Positions 35,904 to 43,957 of a stretch of 64,000 nucleotides of DNA are shown here, piece after piece. Origin of the DNA: Achromobacter marplatensis. GTDB taxonomy: Bacteria > Pseudomonadota > Gammaproteobacteria > Burkholderiales > Burkholderiaceae_B. The stretch is from assembly GCF_002209535.1 (NCBI RefSeq), contig NZ_NJIG01000005.1:1-64000 (forward strand), written 5' to 3'. The notes beneath the pieces were generated by a model that had not been told where the DNA came from, ran no database searches, and saw only the letters and a list, made by a program, of their open reading frames with translations. Position 1 is the first letter of the stretch, and every line of letters begins with the position of its first letter. Position numbers and translations under genes: made by a program.

Positions 35904-36865
35904 GCCCCCGCCGAATACTGGTGCTGTTCGGCCATCCGGGCCGTGGCGGATTCAACGAAGCCGCCGTGCAAGGCGCCGAACGCGCCGCGCAGGCCGGCCT
36001 GCCTTTGCAGCGGGAATGGATAGCCGCCAACGACGCCAAGACGCGCGCCGAGCGCATCGCACAGTTGTGCGACACGGCCCCGGATCTCGTCATCGTGCAT
36101 GGCGGCCAGGGCGACGCGCCCGTCGCCGAGGTAGCGCCGCGATTTCCGGGCACGCAATTCGCCATCACTCAGGGGCACCACACCGGCCCCAATGTCGCGT
36201 CGTACGAGATCCTGCAGGAACACTCAGCCTTTCTGGCAGGCGTGCTGGCCGGCTTGCGCGCCAGCAACGGCCGGGCCGCCCACCTGTCGGGCGAGCGCGT
36301 GCGGCCGGGGTTAAAGGGCCGCGCCGCCTATGCCGATGGCGTGCGGCGCGTGACCGGCCAGGACCCGCTGACCGCATTCTGCGGCAACCAGCACGACCCG
36401 GAACTGGGCGCGGCCTGGACCCGCGCACTGTCCGCACGGGACGCCCGCGTGCTGTTCGCCATGATGGATGGCGGCCGCGACGGCGTGACGCGGGTATGCC
36501 GCGAAACCGGCGTGTGGCAGATCGGCAATGTACTGGACTGGGTGGCCCGCGATCCGCAGGTGTACCTGGCATCTGCCCTGGCGGACTCGGGGCTGTGCGT
36601 GGAGCGCGCCGCTGCCGACCATGCCGCGGGCGCGCTGGCGGTTGGCCGGATCACGCGCTTCGGACTGGAGGAAGCCGCGTCGCTGCGCCTGGTGGTCGGC
36701 GCCAAGGTCGGCGCGGAAGAACGCCGTGTGCTGGACGACTGGGCTGGTCAATTGGCCTCAGGCGCCATCGATATCGCGCCGGACTATGCCGGCGTGGAAT
36801 TCGAGATGCCGGTCCGATCCCTGCCCCGGGCCGTTGGCGCCGCGATTTCACATCCCGGGCGATAG
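35900..36865 (+). CDS. BMP (basic membrane protein/Med)-family protein without signal peptide
   Basis: 321 residues from a GTG start that overlaps the Bug stop codon. BMP-family features: GFNEAAVQGAERA, LVIVHGGQGD, the PNVASYEILQEHSAFLAGVLAGL segment and DPELGAAWTRAL. BMP proteins are normally exported purine/nucleoside-binding lipoproteins, but here the protein begins directly at the first beta strand (RRILVLFGHPGR), so it should stay in the cytoplasm. It could be an intracellular ligand sensor or an enzyme-like derivative; function unknown. Confidence 0.82.
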   Translation: MSPRRILVLFGHPGRGGFNEAAVQGAERAAQAGLPLQREWIAANDAKTRAERIAQLCDTAPDLVIVHGGQGDAPVAEVAPRFPGTQFAITQGHHTGPNVASYEILQEHSAFLAGVLAGLRASNGRAAHLSGERVRPGLKGRAAYADGVRRVTGQDPLTAFCGNQHDPELGAAWTRALSARDARVLFAMMDGGRDGVTRVCRETGVWQIGNVLDWVARDPQVYLASALADSGLCVERAAADHAAGALAVGRITRFGLEEAASLRLVVGAKVGAEERRVLDDWAGQLASGAIDIAPDYAGVEFEMPVRSLPRAVGAAISHPGR

Positions 36866-36897
36866 GTGACGGGCCGGGCGCGGCCCCTCATTGCGCA

Positions 36898-36926
36898 TTG
36901 ACGCCCGCCGGCACGGTAGCTACAGT
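36898..36926 (+). promoter_or_regulatory. Probable sigma-70 promoter upstream of aspartate dehydrogenase
   Basis: A -35 box ttgacg (36898-36903), a 17-base spacer and -10 box tacagt (36921-36926), leaving a leader of about 75 bases before the ATG. This suggests separate expression from the Bug-BMP pair. Confidence 0.5.
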
Positions 36927-37008
36927 GGCCGGCAGCCCAGCGCCGTGTCAATCGGCGCCCCCGCCCCGTGAACCGCCGCGGTCCGCCGCAGCCCTCTTCT
37001 GGACCCTT

Positions 37009-37812
37009 ATGAACAGCTACCGCGTCGGCATCGCCGGCTTCGGCGCCATCGGCCAAGCCGTGGCGCAATCCCTGGATGCCGGCTTACCCGGCCTGACCCT
37101 CGCCGCCGTCGCCGTGCGCGACCCCAAGGCTCCGCCGGCCTTCGCCTGGACGCAAGCCGCCCCGACCTTCACCACCATCGATGCCCTGCACGAACATTGC
37201 GACGTGGTGGTGGAATGCGCGCCGGCCGCTGTGTTCCGCAACATCGCCGAACCGGTGCTGCGCAGCGGCAAGAAGATGGTGGTGCTGAGCTCGGGCGCCC
37301 TGCTGCGCCACGACGACCTGATCGAACTGGCACGCCAGCACCACGGCCAGATCCTGGTGCCGTCGGGCGCCATCCTGGGCCTGGACGCCATCACCGCCGC
37401 CGCCGAAGGCGTGATCCATTCCGTCACGATGATCACCCGCAAGCCTGTGCGCGGCTTGCTGGGCGCGCCTTACCTGACCGACAACAATATCGACATCGCG
37501 GACATCACCGAACCGCGCCTGATCTTCCGCGGTTCGCCACGCGAGGCCGCCGTCGGCTTTCCGGCCAACCTGAACGTGGCGGTCAGCGTGTCGCTGGCGG
37601 GCATCGGGCCGGACCGCACCACCTTGGAAATCTGGGCGGACCCGTCGCTGGAACGCAATATCCATCGCGTTGAAGTCGTGTCGGATTCGGCGTCTTTCTC
37701 GATGGAGATCCAGAACATTCCGTCGGCCAATCCGAAGACCGGCCGCATCACCGCGCAAAGCGTGATCGCCGCGCTGCGCAAGCTGACCGGGCCGCTGCGC
37801 GTGGGCACGTAA
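37009..37812 (+). CDS. nadX: L-aspartate dehydrogenase
   Basis: 267-residue NAD(P)-dependent enzyme that converts L-aspartate to iminoaspartate/oxaloacetate and can feed NAD synthesis. Rossmann motif GFGAIGQAVAQ (about 9-19); the domain centre shows VVVECAPAAVFRNIAEPVL, LSSGALLRHDDL and VPSGAILGLDAI, then the family block GSPREAAVGFPANLNVAVSVSLAGIG with the catalytic-domain histidine further on (NIHRVEV). The ATG at 37009 gives the standard length; longer in-frame readings overlap the BMP gene. Confidence 0.9.
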   Translation: MNSYRVGIAGFGAIGQAVAQSLDAGLPGLTLAAVAVRDPKAPPAFAWTQAAPTFTTIDALHEHCDVVVECAPAAVFRNIAEPVLRSGKKMVVLSSGALLRHDDLIELARQHHGQILVPSGAILGLDAITAAAEGVIHSVTMITRKPVRGLLGAPYLTDNNIDIADITEPRLIFRGSPREAAVGFPANLNVAVSVSLAGIGPDRTTLEIWADPSLERNIHRVEVVSDSASFSMEIQNIPSANPKTGRITAQSVIAALRKLTGPLRVGT

Positions 37813-37821
37813 AGCTCACCC

Positions 37822-37853
37822 GAGGCGCCCGGCCCACGCGGCCGGGTGGCCTC
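37822..37853. terminator. Bidirectional terminator-like hairpin between convergent genes
   Basis: Stem cccggcc/ggccggg extended by gaggc/gcctc with a small internal mismatch, filling the 39-base gap between nadX and the convergent ABC gene. Confidence 0.5.
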
Positions 37854-39684
37854 AAGCCGCAGCGCGCAACGGCGTGCCGGCGGCAGGCGGCGCCATCGGC
37901 CCCGCCGTCCAGTTGCCCGCGCCGTCCAGCGCCAGCCGATGCGTGTGGAACGGGTCCAGCGTGCTGCGATGGCCCACGCTGACCAGCATGCAATCGGGCA
38001 AGGCGCCGCGCAGCAAGCTGTACAGCATGTACTCCAGCCCTTCGTCGGTGGCAGACGTGGCCTCGTCCAGGAACACGATGGCGGGCCGGTTGAACAGCAC
38101 CCGCGCAAACGCCACCCGCTGCTGTTCGCCCAATGACAGGATGCGGGACCAATCCGCGACTTCATCCAGGCGCTGGGCCAGATGTCCCAGGTTGACTTGG
38201 CGTAATGCCTCGGCCAGGCGTGCATCGTCTTCCGGTTGCGCCTCTCCAGGGTAGGCCACGGCGCCGCGCAGATCGCCCAGCGGCAGATAGGGCCGCTGCG
38301 ACAGGAAAAGCGCCGCCGCGCCCTGCGGCCGGCGCACGTGGCCTTGCGCGTAGGGCCACAAGCCGGCCAAGGCGCGCAACAGCGTCGTCTTGCCGCTGCC
38401 CGAGGGGCCTTTGATCAGCAAGCTCTGCCCCGCGCGCATCTGCAGGTTCAGTTCGCGCAGCAACGTGCTGCCATCCGGCCGCGTCACCGTGACGCCGTGG
38501 ATCTCCATCGCGTCGGGCAGCGGCTCGGTCTGCACGGACGGCAAGGCGCGCGCGGCTTCGTTGGCATCCAGGAACCCGTTCAGCCGGTCCAGCGTGGCAC
38601 GGTATTGCGCAAAGGAATCGTAGGACGTGCGAAAGAACGACAGGGCATCCTGCACCTGGCCGAACGCCTGCGACGTCTGCATCACATCGCCCAGCTTGAT
38701 CGCGCCGCTGAAGAAGCGCGGGGCCTGCAGGATGAAGGGAAACACCACCGCCACCTGGCTGACCGACAGGTTGAACCCGTCGAACTTCAGGCCCCGGTAG
38801 ACCCGCGCCCACAAGTTCGCGATATAGGCCGTGAACCGCGTCCACAACGTGGCGCGCTCTGCCGCTTCGCCCTGGTAGAACGCCACGTTCTCGGCGTTTT
38901 CGCGCAGTCGGACCAGCGCGTAGCGGAAGTTGGCGGTCAAGCGTTCGGACAGAAAATTCAGCTGAATCAAGGGCCGGCCGATCTTGAAGGCGAACCAGGT
39001 CGCGACGATCACGTACAGGAAGACCACGAACACCATGGCGCGCGGGATCTCGACGCCCGCGACCGCCAAGGGGCCGGACAGGCCCCACAGAATGCCCGTG
39101 AACGCCACCAGCGATACGATCGCGCTCAACGCGCCGATGGCCAGCGTGCGTGAACCCGTGACGAACATCGCGATGTCCTGCTCGATGCGTTGGTCGGGGT
39201 TGTCGACGGGCGCATCGACGAAATGGCCGCGGTAGTAGGCGCCCGCGCCCAGCCAGTCACGCGTCAGCCGGTCGTTGAGCCACACGCGCCAATGGATGTC
39301 GAAGGACTGGCCGGCATAGCTATCGGCCAGGGTGCGCACCACGTGCACACACGCCAGCACCGAAAAGATGCCCAAAAAGCGCCAGAATGCGGAGGGGTCG
39401 AGTGCCTGCAGCGCACTGTAGAAGCCGTTGTACCAAAAGGAAAACAACACGGTCATGCGTACCGCCGCCATCGCCAGAAGCAGCAGCATCGCCAACGTCA
39501 GCAGGGGGCGCCAACTGCGCCGCGGCGTCAGGTACGGCCAGGCCAGGCGCCAGAATTTCCGGCCCCAATCGGTGCTGCGGGCCAGCACCATCGTCATCGC
39601 GACCATCGCGATGGCCGTGATGCCGAAGGCGCGCACGAGCCACAGCGCGCTTTCCGTCAATTGCTGCTGCCAGTTCAGATCCAT
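37852..39684 (-). CDS. SbmA/BacA-type ABC protein with fused ATPase (YddA-like)
   Basis: 610-residue inner-membrane protein with an N-terminal SbmA_BacA membrane domain (six helices, about residues 1-370, e.g. FSFWYNGFYSALQALD and WRVWLNDRLTRDWL) and a C-terminal ABC ATPase. Walker A is GPSGSGKTT, the signature is SLGEQQR and Walker B is AIVFLDEATSATD. Relatives include YddA, BclA and the vitamin B12 importer Rv1819c, which take up peptides or cobalamin-like compounds. Start taken as ATG 39684; an in-frame TTG two codons earlier is possible. Confidence 0.9.
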   Translation of the reverse strand: MDLNWQQQLTESALWLVRAFGITAIAMVAMTMVLARSTDWGRKFWRLAWPYLTPRRSWRPLLTLAMLLLLAMAAVRMTVLFSFWYNGFYSALQALDPSAFWRFLGIFSVLACVHVVRTLADSYAGQSFDIHWRVWLNDRLTRDWLGAGAYYRGHFVDAPVDNPDQRIEQDIAMFVTGSRTLAIGALSAIVSLVAFTGILWGLSGPLAVAGVEIPRAMVFVVFLYVIVATWFAFKIGRPLIQLNFLSERLTANFRYALVRLRENAENVAFYQGEAAERATLWTRFTAYIANLWARVYRGLKFDGFNLSVSQVAVVFPFILQAPRFFSGAIKLGDVMQTSQAFGQVQDALSFFRTSYDSFAQYRATLDRLNGFLDANEAARALPSVQTEPLPDAMEIHGVTVTRPDGSTLLRELNLQMRAGQSLLIKGPSGSGKTTLLRALAGLWPYAQGHVRRPQGAAALFLSQRPYLPLGDLRGAVAYPGEAQPEDDARLAEALRQVNLGHLAQRLDEVADWSRILSLGEQQRVAFARVLFNRPAIVFLDEATSATDEGLEYMLYSLLRGALPDCMLVSVGHRSTLDPFHTHRLALDGAGNWTAGPMAPPAAGTPLRAAA

Positions 39685-39816
39685 GGGCAAGCCCCCGAAT
39701 AACCGTTTCTGGTTAGACGGGGCGGATGGCCCGGGTTCCGAAGAAAATGCCGTTTTAAGCCAGGCTTAAGCGTTCTGAAAGCGCGGCTGAACGCGCAGTG
39801 AAAGGCTGAGCGAAAA

Positions 39817-40704
39817 TCAGCGCGGACCGAGGTCCAGATTGGCGAAAAGATCAGCCAGCGTGGGCACCGAACGGGCCGGCCAGATCGCGCTCAGGTCGAA
39901 GCTGGGCAAGCTGTGGCCGTCGCGCACTTCGCAAAAACGCACGCCGCCGAAATTCATCGTGCGGATCCAGCTGGGCAAGAGCGCCACGCCGCACCCGCCC
40001 GCCACGCAGGACAAGACGGTCAACGTCCGGTTGGCCTCCTGCGCCACCTGGGCGTCGTGCCCGCCCTTGCGCATGGCGTCCAGGATGCCCGCATAGAACG
40101 CCGGCAACTGCGCCTGCGGATACATCACCAGCCCCGCTTGCGCGATCTGCGCCATTGATACCTGCCCGTCTTCCGCCACGACGAACTCGTCGGGCACCGC
40201 GGCCACCAGCCGGTCGCGCAACAACTGCCGTTCCCGCATGCGCCCGCCCACGGCGACCGGCGTGTGCATCAGGCCGATGTCGATCTCGCCCGTCTGCAGG
40301 GCCTCGGCTTGTTCGGCGTTACTCATTTCGCGCAAGATCACGCGCACGCCAGGCGCCTGCCGCCGCATTTCGCGCAGCGCGCGCGGCAAGGTGTCGAAAA
40401 GCGCCGATGACACCAGCCCCACCGTCAACTGCCCCGCGCTGCCGCGGCCGATCTCGCGCGCCCGCTGCGCCGCCGCATCGATACGCGCCACGCTGGTCCG
40501 CACGTCTTCCAGGATGGCAAGCGCGGCCGGCGTGGGTGCGGCACCCTGGCGCGAGCGTTCAAAGAGGCGCACCCCCAGATCCTTTTCCATGCGGGCGAGC
40601 GCCTGGCTCAAGGCGGGCTGGGCGATGCCCAGCCATTCCGATGCGCGGCTGACGCTGCCGTGGTCCACCACCGCCAGGAAGTAGCGCAGGTGCCGGGTTT
40701 CCAT
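39817..40704 (-). CDS. LysR-type transcriptional regulator
   Basis: 295 residues; the N-terminal METRHLRYFLAVVDHGSVSRASEWLGIAQPALSQALARMEKDLGVRLFER is a classic LysR winged helix, with the effector domain following from about residue 90. It is divergent from the LigI-like amidohydrolase and Bug genes, 116 bases apart, so these are its likely target. The AT-rich stretch at 40701-40740, next to its own start codon, is the probable binding region. Confidence 0.9.
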   Translation of the reverse strand: METRHLRYFLAVVDHGSVSRASEWLGIAQPALSQALARMEKDLGVRLFERSRQGAAPTPAALAILEDVRTSVARIDAAAQRAREIGRGSAGQLTVGLVSSALFDTLPRALREMRRQAPGVRVILREMSNAEQAEALQTGEIDIGLMHTPVAVGGRMRERQLLRDRLVAAVPDEFVVAEDGQVSMAQIAQAGLVMYPQAQLPAFYAGILDAMRKGGHDAQVAQEANRTLTVLSCVAGGCGVALLPSWIRTMNFGGVRFCEVRDGHSLPSFDLSAIWPARSVPTLADLFANLDLGPR

Positions 40705-40783
40705 ATTAATCCGATATATAAAAAGCGATTTTCCACAATAGAAAACTATACCCTGACTTCTTAGAATCCCGCCTTACAGAACA

Positions 40784-40802
40784 GCGTGGACAACGTCCAC
40801 GC
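40784..40802 (+). promoter_or_regulatory. Leader hairpin directly upstream of the LigI-like gene
   Basis: Perfect 8-bp inverted repeat gcgtggac/gtccacgc with a 3-base loop, ending 9 bases before the aggaga ribosome-binding site. It may be an operator half of the LysR region or an RNA hairpin in the leader. Confidence 0.5.
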
Positions 40803-40820
40803 ACAGAACAGGAGACCGCC

Positions 40821-41657
40821 TTGCCCCCGCTCGCGACCGGCGTTGCCGTCGACACCCATGCGCACGTATTCCAGCAAGGCCTGGCGCTTGCCGATACGCG
40901 CCGCCACACGCCCGATTACGACGCGACGCTGGCCGATTACCTGGCGCTACTGGATACGCACGGGCTCAGTCACGGCGTGCTGGTGCAACCCAGTTTTCTA
41001 GGCACCGACAACCGCTACCTGCTGGACGCCCTGCGCGCTGCTTCTGGACGCCTGCGTGGCGTGGCGGTCGTCGCCCCCGGCATCGCAGACGGCGAATTGC
41101 AGGCGCTGGCCGACGCCGGCGTGGTAGGCATCCGCCTGAACCTGATCGGCTTGTCCGTGCCCGAGCTTGCCGCCCCTGGCTGGCAGGCCCTGCTGGCTCG
41201 CGTGAATGCGCTGGGCTGGCACGTCGAAGTCCATATCCAGGCGGCTCGCCTGCCGGATATCCTGCCCGCCTTGCTGGCTGCCGCTTGCCGCGTGGTCGTC
41301 GACCATTTCGGCCGGCCCGACCCGGCACTCGGCGTGGCGGACCCCGGCTTTCTGTACCTGCTGCAACAGGCCGGCAGCGGCCGCGTATGGGTCAAGCTGT
41401 CGGCGCCTTACCGCAACTGGCAGGCCGCGGACTGTGCTGCATCCGGCCGATTGGCCACGCAGCAATTGCTGGCCGCCTACACCGCGGACCGCCTGATGTG
41501 GGGCAGCGACTGGCCCCATACCGAACACCGCCACCTGGCGTCCTACCCCGCGGCAACGCAATGGCTGGACGCCTGGATCGACGACCCCACGCAACGGCAT
41601 GCCGTGCTTGCCGGCACGCCGTTGCAGCTGTTCCAATTCCAAGGAGACAAACCATGA
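40821..41657 (+). CDS. Amidohydrolase-2 family TIM-barrel hydrolase (LigI/PDC-lactonase-like)
   Basis: 278 residues from a TTG start at 40821 preceded by aggaga. Metal-site residues: DTHAHVF near the N-terminus, HVEVHIQ, VVDHFGRPD and the late MWGSDWPHTE, as in 2-pyrone-4,6-dicarboxylate lactonase and related decarboxylases/lactonases. Its stop overlaps the next Bug start (ATGA), so enzyme and binding protein are coupled; the Bug probably delivers a related aromatic or carboxylic substrate. Confidence 0.85.
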   Translation: MPPLATGVAVDTHAHVFQQGLALADTRRHTPDYDATLADYLALLDTHGLSHGVLVQPSFLGTDNRYLLDALRAASGRLRGVAVVAPGIADGELQALADAGVVGIRLNLIGLSVPELAAPGWQALLARVNALGWHVEVHIQAARLPDILPALLAAACRVVVDHFGRPDPALGVADPGFLYLLQQAGSGRVWVKLSAPYRNWQAADCAASGRLATQQLLAAYTADRLMWGSDWPHTEHRHLASYPAATQWLDAWIDDPTQRHAVLAGTPLQLFQFQGDKP

Positions 41658-42643
41658 CCCACCTGATCAAACGCCTGGCGCGCGGTAGCGGCCTGCTCGT
41701 TGCCGCCGGCCTGCTGGCCGGCGCCGCTAGCACGGCATCCGCCGCCTATCCCGAACGCGCCGTCACGCTGGTCGTGACCTATCCGCCCGGCGGCACCGTG
41801 GACGTCGTGGCCCGCCTGATCGGCCCCAAGCTGGCCGCCGAACTGGGCCAGCCCGTCGTCATTGAAAACCGCGGCGGCGCCGGCGGCATGATCGGCGGCG
41901 CGGTCGTCGCCAAGGCGCAGCCCGACGGCTACACGCTGATGCTGGACGCCTCGAACCACGCGCAGAATCCCGCGCTGCATTCCAAAATGCAGTTCGACAC
42001 GCTGACCGCGTTCGCGCCTGTGTCGTTGCTGCTGCGCGTGCCGAACGTGCTGGTCGTCACGCCCTCGTACGAGGTCAAGACGGTGGCAGACCTGATCAAG
42101 CTGGGCCAGCCCGGCGCCAAGGACCACGTGTATTTCGCGTCGGCCGGCCCCGGTTCGGCGCAGCACCTGGCGGGCGAACTGTTCAACCTGTTGGCCAAGA
42201 CGCAGTTGCAGCATGTGGCCTACAAGGGCGGCGGCCCGGCCATGATCGACGTCATGTCCGGCCAGGTGCCCGTCATGTTCGCCAGCATGGGATCGGCCTG
42301 GCAGCACGTAAAGAACGGCAAGCTGCGCGCAGTAGCCGTCGGGGGTCTGGAACGCTCGAAGACTGCGCCCGACCTGCCCACCATCGCCGAATCCGGCGTG
42401 CCGGGCTATGAGACGTATGAATGGAATGCCGTGTTCGCTCCCGCCGGCACGCCGCCCGCGATCGTCGACCAGGTGTCGCAAGCGCTGGCCAAGGTGTTGA
42501 AGGACCCTGCCATCGCCGAACAGCTGGCCGGCATCGGCGCTGAGCCGATCGGCTCGACACCCGCCGAACTGGACACCTTCCGCCGCGCCGAAATCGCCAA
42601 GTGGCAGCGCGTCGTGAAGGAAGCGGACCTGAAGCTGGATTGA
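41654..42643 (+). CDS. Bug/TctC-family periplasmic binding protein
   Basis: 329 residues. A Sec signal peptide ends near STASAA. Bug hallmarks: YPERAVTLVVTYPPGGTVDVVARLIGPKLA and ENRGGAGGMIGGAVVAKAQPDGYTLML. The ATG at 41654 overlaps the amidohydrolase stop and has aaggag upstream. No TctAB permease nearby. A strong terminator follows. Confidence 0.92.
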   Translation: MTHLIKRLARGSGLLVAAGLLAGAASTASAAYPERAVTLVVTYPPGGTVDVVARLIGPKLAAELGQPVVIENRGGAGGMIGGAVVAKAQPDGYTLMLDASNHAQNPALHSKMQFDTLTAFAPVSLLLRVPNVLVVTPSYEVKTVADLIKLGQPGAKDHVYFASAGPGSAQHLAGELFNLLAKTQLQHVAYKGGGPAMIDVMSGQVPVMFASMGSAWQHVKNGKLRAVAVGGLERSKTAPDLPTIAESGVPGYETYEWNAVFAPAGTPPAIVDQVSQALAKVLKDPAIAEQLAGIGAEPIGSTPAELDTFRRAEIAKWQRVVKEADLKLD

Positions 42644-42686
42644 GTACTGCCGGGCCAGCCAGCCCGGTTGCCGGATTGCCGGTCTT

Positions 42687-42716
42687 GCGGCGCCCTTGTC
42701 GGGCGCCGCTTTTTTT
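42687..42716 (+). terminator. Rho-independent terminator after amidohydrolase-Bug operon
   Basis: Perfect 9-bp stem gcggcgccc/gggcgccgc with a ttgtc loop and a seven-T run. Confidence 0.93.
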
Positions 42717-42786
42717 CGCGCAGCGGCGTGCTGCCGGCGCAGCTATCATCATGGCTTGAAGCAGAATTGCGCTTAGGACAGCCAAA

Positions 42787-43167
42787 ATGGACAAGATTCG
42801 ACTCGACAAATGGCTTTGGGCCGCCCGCTTCTACAAGACGCGCAGCCTGGCCGTGCAGGAAATCGGCAAAGGCCGGGTCTTCGTGAACGACCAGGCCGCC
42901 AAGCCCTCGCGCGAAGTCGCCCCCGGTGATCGGGTCACCGTCCGCAAGGAAGACCCGGCGCTGCAGGTGCGCGTGGTTGCGGTGAGCGGCGTGCGCGGCC
43001 CCGCGCCGGTCGCCCGCCTGTTGTACGAGGAAACGCCGGAAAGCGTCGCGGCGCGCGAGCGCGCGGCCGAGATGCGGCGCCTGGCGCCGGAACCCGCCCT
43101 GGGGATCGAAACAGGCCGCCCGACCAAGCGCGACCGCCGGCTGATCGACCAGATGCGGGGCAAGTAA
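42787..43167 (+). CDS. hslR: S4-domain RNA-binding heat-shock protein Hsp15
   Basis: 126-residue protein that rescues stalled 50S subunits carrying nascent chains. The S4 domain is RLDKWLWAARFYKTRSLAVQEIGKGRVFVNDQAAKPSREVAPGD at residues 5-48, followed by the basic C-terminal tail (RPTKRDRRLIDQMRGK) typical of HslR. It lies behind a strong terminator and so has its own promoter. Confidence 0.92.
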   Translation: MDKIRLDKWLWAARFYKTRSLAVQEIGKGRVFVNDQAAKPSREVAPGDRVTVRKEDPALQVRVVAVSGVRGPAPVARLLYEETPESVAARERAAEMRRLAPEPALGIETGRPTKRDRRLIDQMRGK

Positions 43168-43223
43168 GGCGCGCCGGGCTGGCATAATCCGGCGCATATC
43201 CTTGAATTTCCGCAACGTCCATC

Positions 43224-43583
43224 ATGAAACGCAGCTCAACCGGCGGCTTGGTCTATTCCACTGAAAGCGGCCGCATGTGCCCCGATTGCCGGCAGGCGCT
43301 GGCGCAATGCCAATGCAAGGCCGCCTCTGCCGTACCCGCTGGCGACGGCGTGGCCCGCGTATCCCGCGAAACCAAGGGCCGTGGCGGCAAGAGCGTGACC
43401 GTAGTCAGGGGGTTGGCGCTGGACCCGATCGCGCTGGGCGTGCTGGGCAAGCAGCTGCGCACCGCTTGCGGCTCGGGCGGAACGGTCAAGGACGGTGTGA
43501 TCGAAGTCCAGGGCGACCACTGCGACCGCATCATCGATACCCTGATAAAAAGCGGCCATCGCGCCAAGCGCGCCGGTGGCTGA
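43224..43583 (+). CDS. yciH: SUI1/YciH-family translation factor
   Basis: 119 residues, bacterial homologue of eIF1. The N-terminus has the cysteine cluster CPDCRQALAQCQC; the SUI1 fold follows with GRGGKSVTVVRGL, LGKQLRTACGSGGTVKDG and IEVQGDHCDRIIDTLIKSGHRAKRAGG. The next gene starts 17 bases downstream, so they may be co-transcribed. Confidence 0.93.
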   Translation: MKRSSTGGLVYSTESGRMCPDCRQALAQCQCKAASAVPAGDGVARVSRETKGRGGKSVTVVRGLALDPIALGVLGKQLRTACGSGGTVKDGVIEVQGDHCDRIIDTLIKSGHRAKRAGG

Positions 43584-43599
43584 ACCTGACGAGACCACC

Positions 43600-43953
43600 A
43601 TGAACGATGTCGCCGTAAGCAGCGTCGCCAGTTGGCACGCCCATGTGTATTTCGACGGCGCCAGCCGTAATGCCGCGTTTGCGCTGCGCGAACGCGTGAT
43701 CGCGCAGTTCGACGGCAAGATGGAAATGGGGCGCTTCCATGAGCGCCCCGTCGGCCCGCATCCGCAATGGAGCTACCAGATCGCATTTACCCCCGCGCAC
43801 TTCGCCGAGATCTCGACCTGGCTGACCCTGAACCATGGCGCGCTGGATGTCTTCATGCATCCCAATACCGGCGATTCGCTGCGCGACCACCGCGACTGCG
43901 CGGTGTGGATCGGACGCAGCTACACGTTGAACCTGAAGGCGCTGGGCGCCTGA
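43600..43953 (+). CDS. DOPA 4,5-dioxygenase-family protein
   Basis: 117 residues. Conserved family motifs are WHAHVYFD at the start, GRFHERPVGPHPQWSYQIAF and LNHGALDVFMHPNTGDSLRDHRDCAVWIG, whose histidines bind iron in the extradiol-dioxygenase-like fold. The bacterial substrate is not known. ATG 43600 is preferred; GTG 43576 would overlap the end of yciH. Confidence 0.88.
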   Translation: MNDVAVSSVASWHAHVYFDGASRNAAFALRERVIAQFDGKMEMGRFHERPVGPHPQWSYQIAFTPAHFAEISTWLTLNHGALDVFMHPNTGDSLRDHRDCAVWIGRSYTLNLKALGA

Positions 43954-43957
43954 ACGC

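Noticed and set aside
35761..37008. N-terminal extension of the aspartate dehydrogenase frame back to 35761
   Set aside because: It overlaps the BMP-family gene completely and the extension has no similarity to anything; the ATG at 37009 gives the standard dehydrogenase length.
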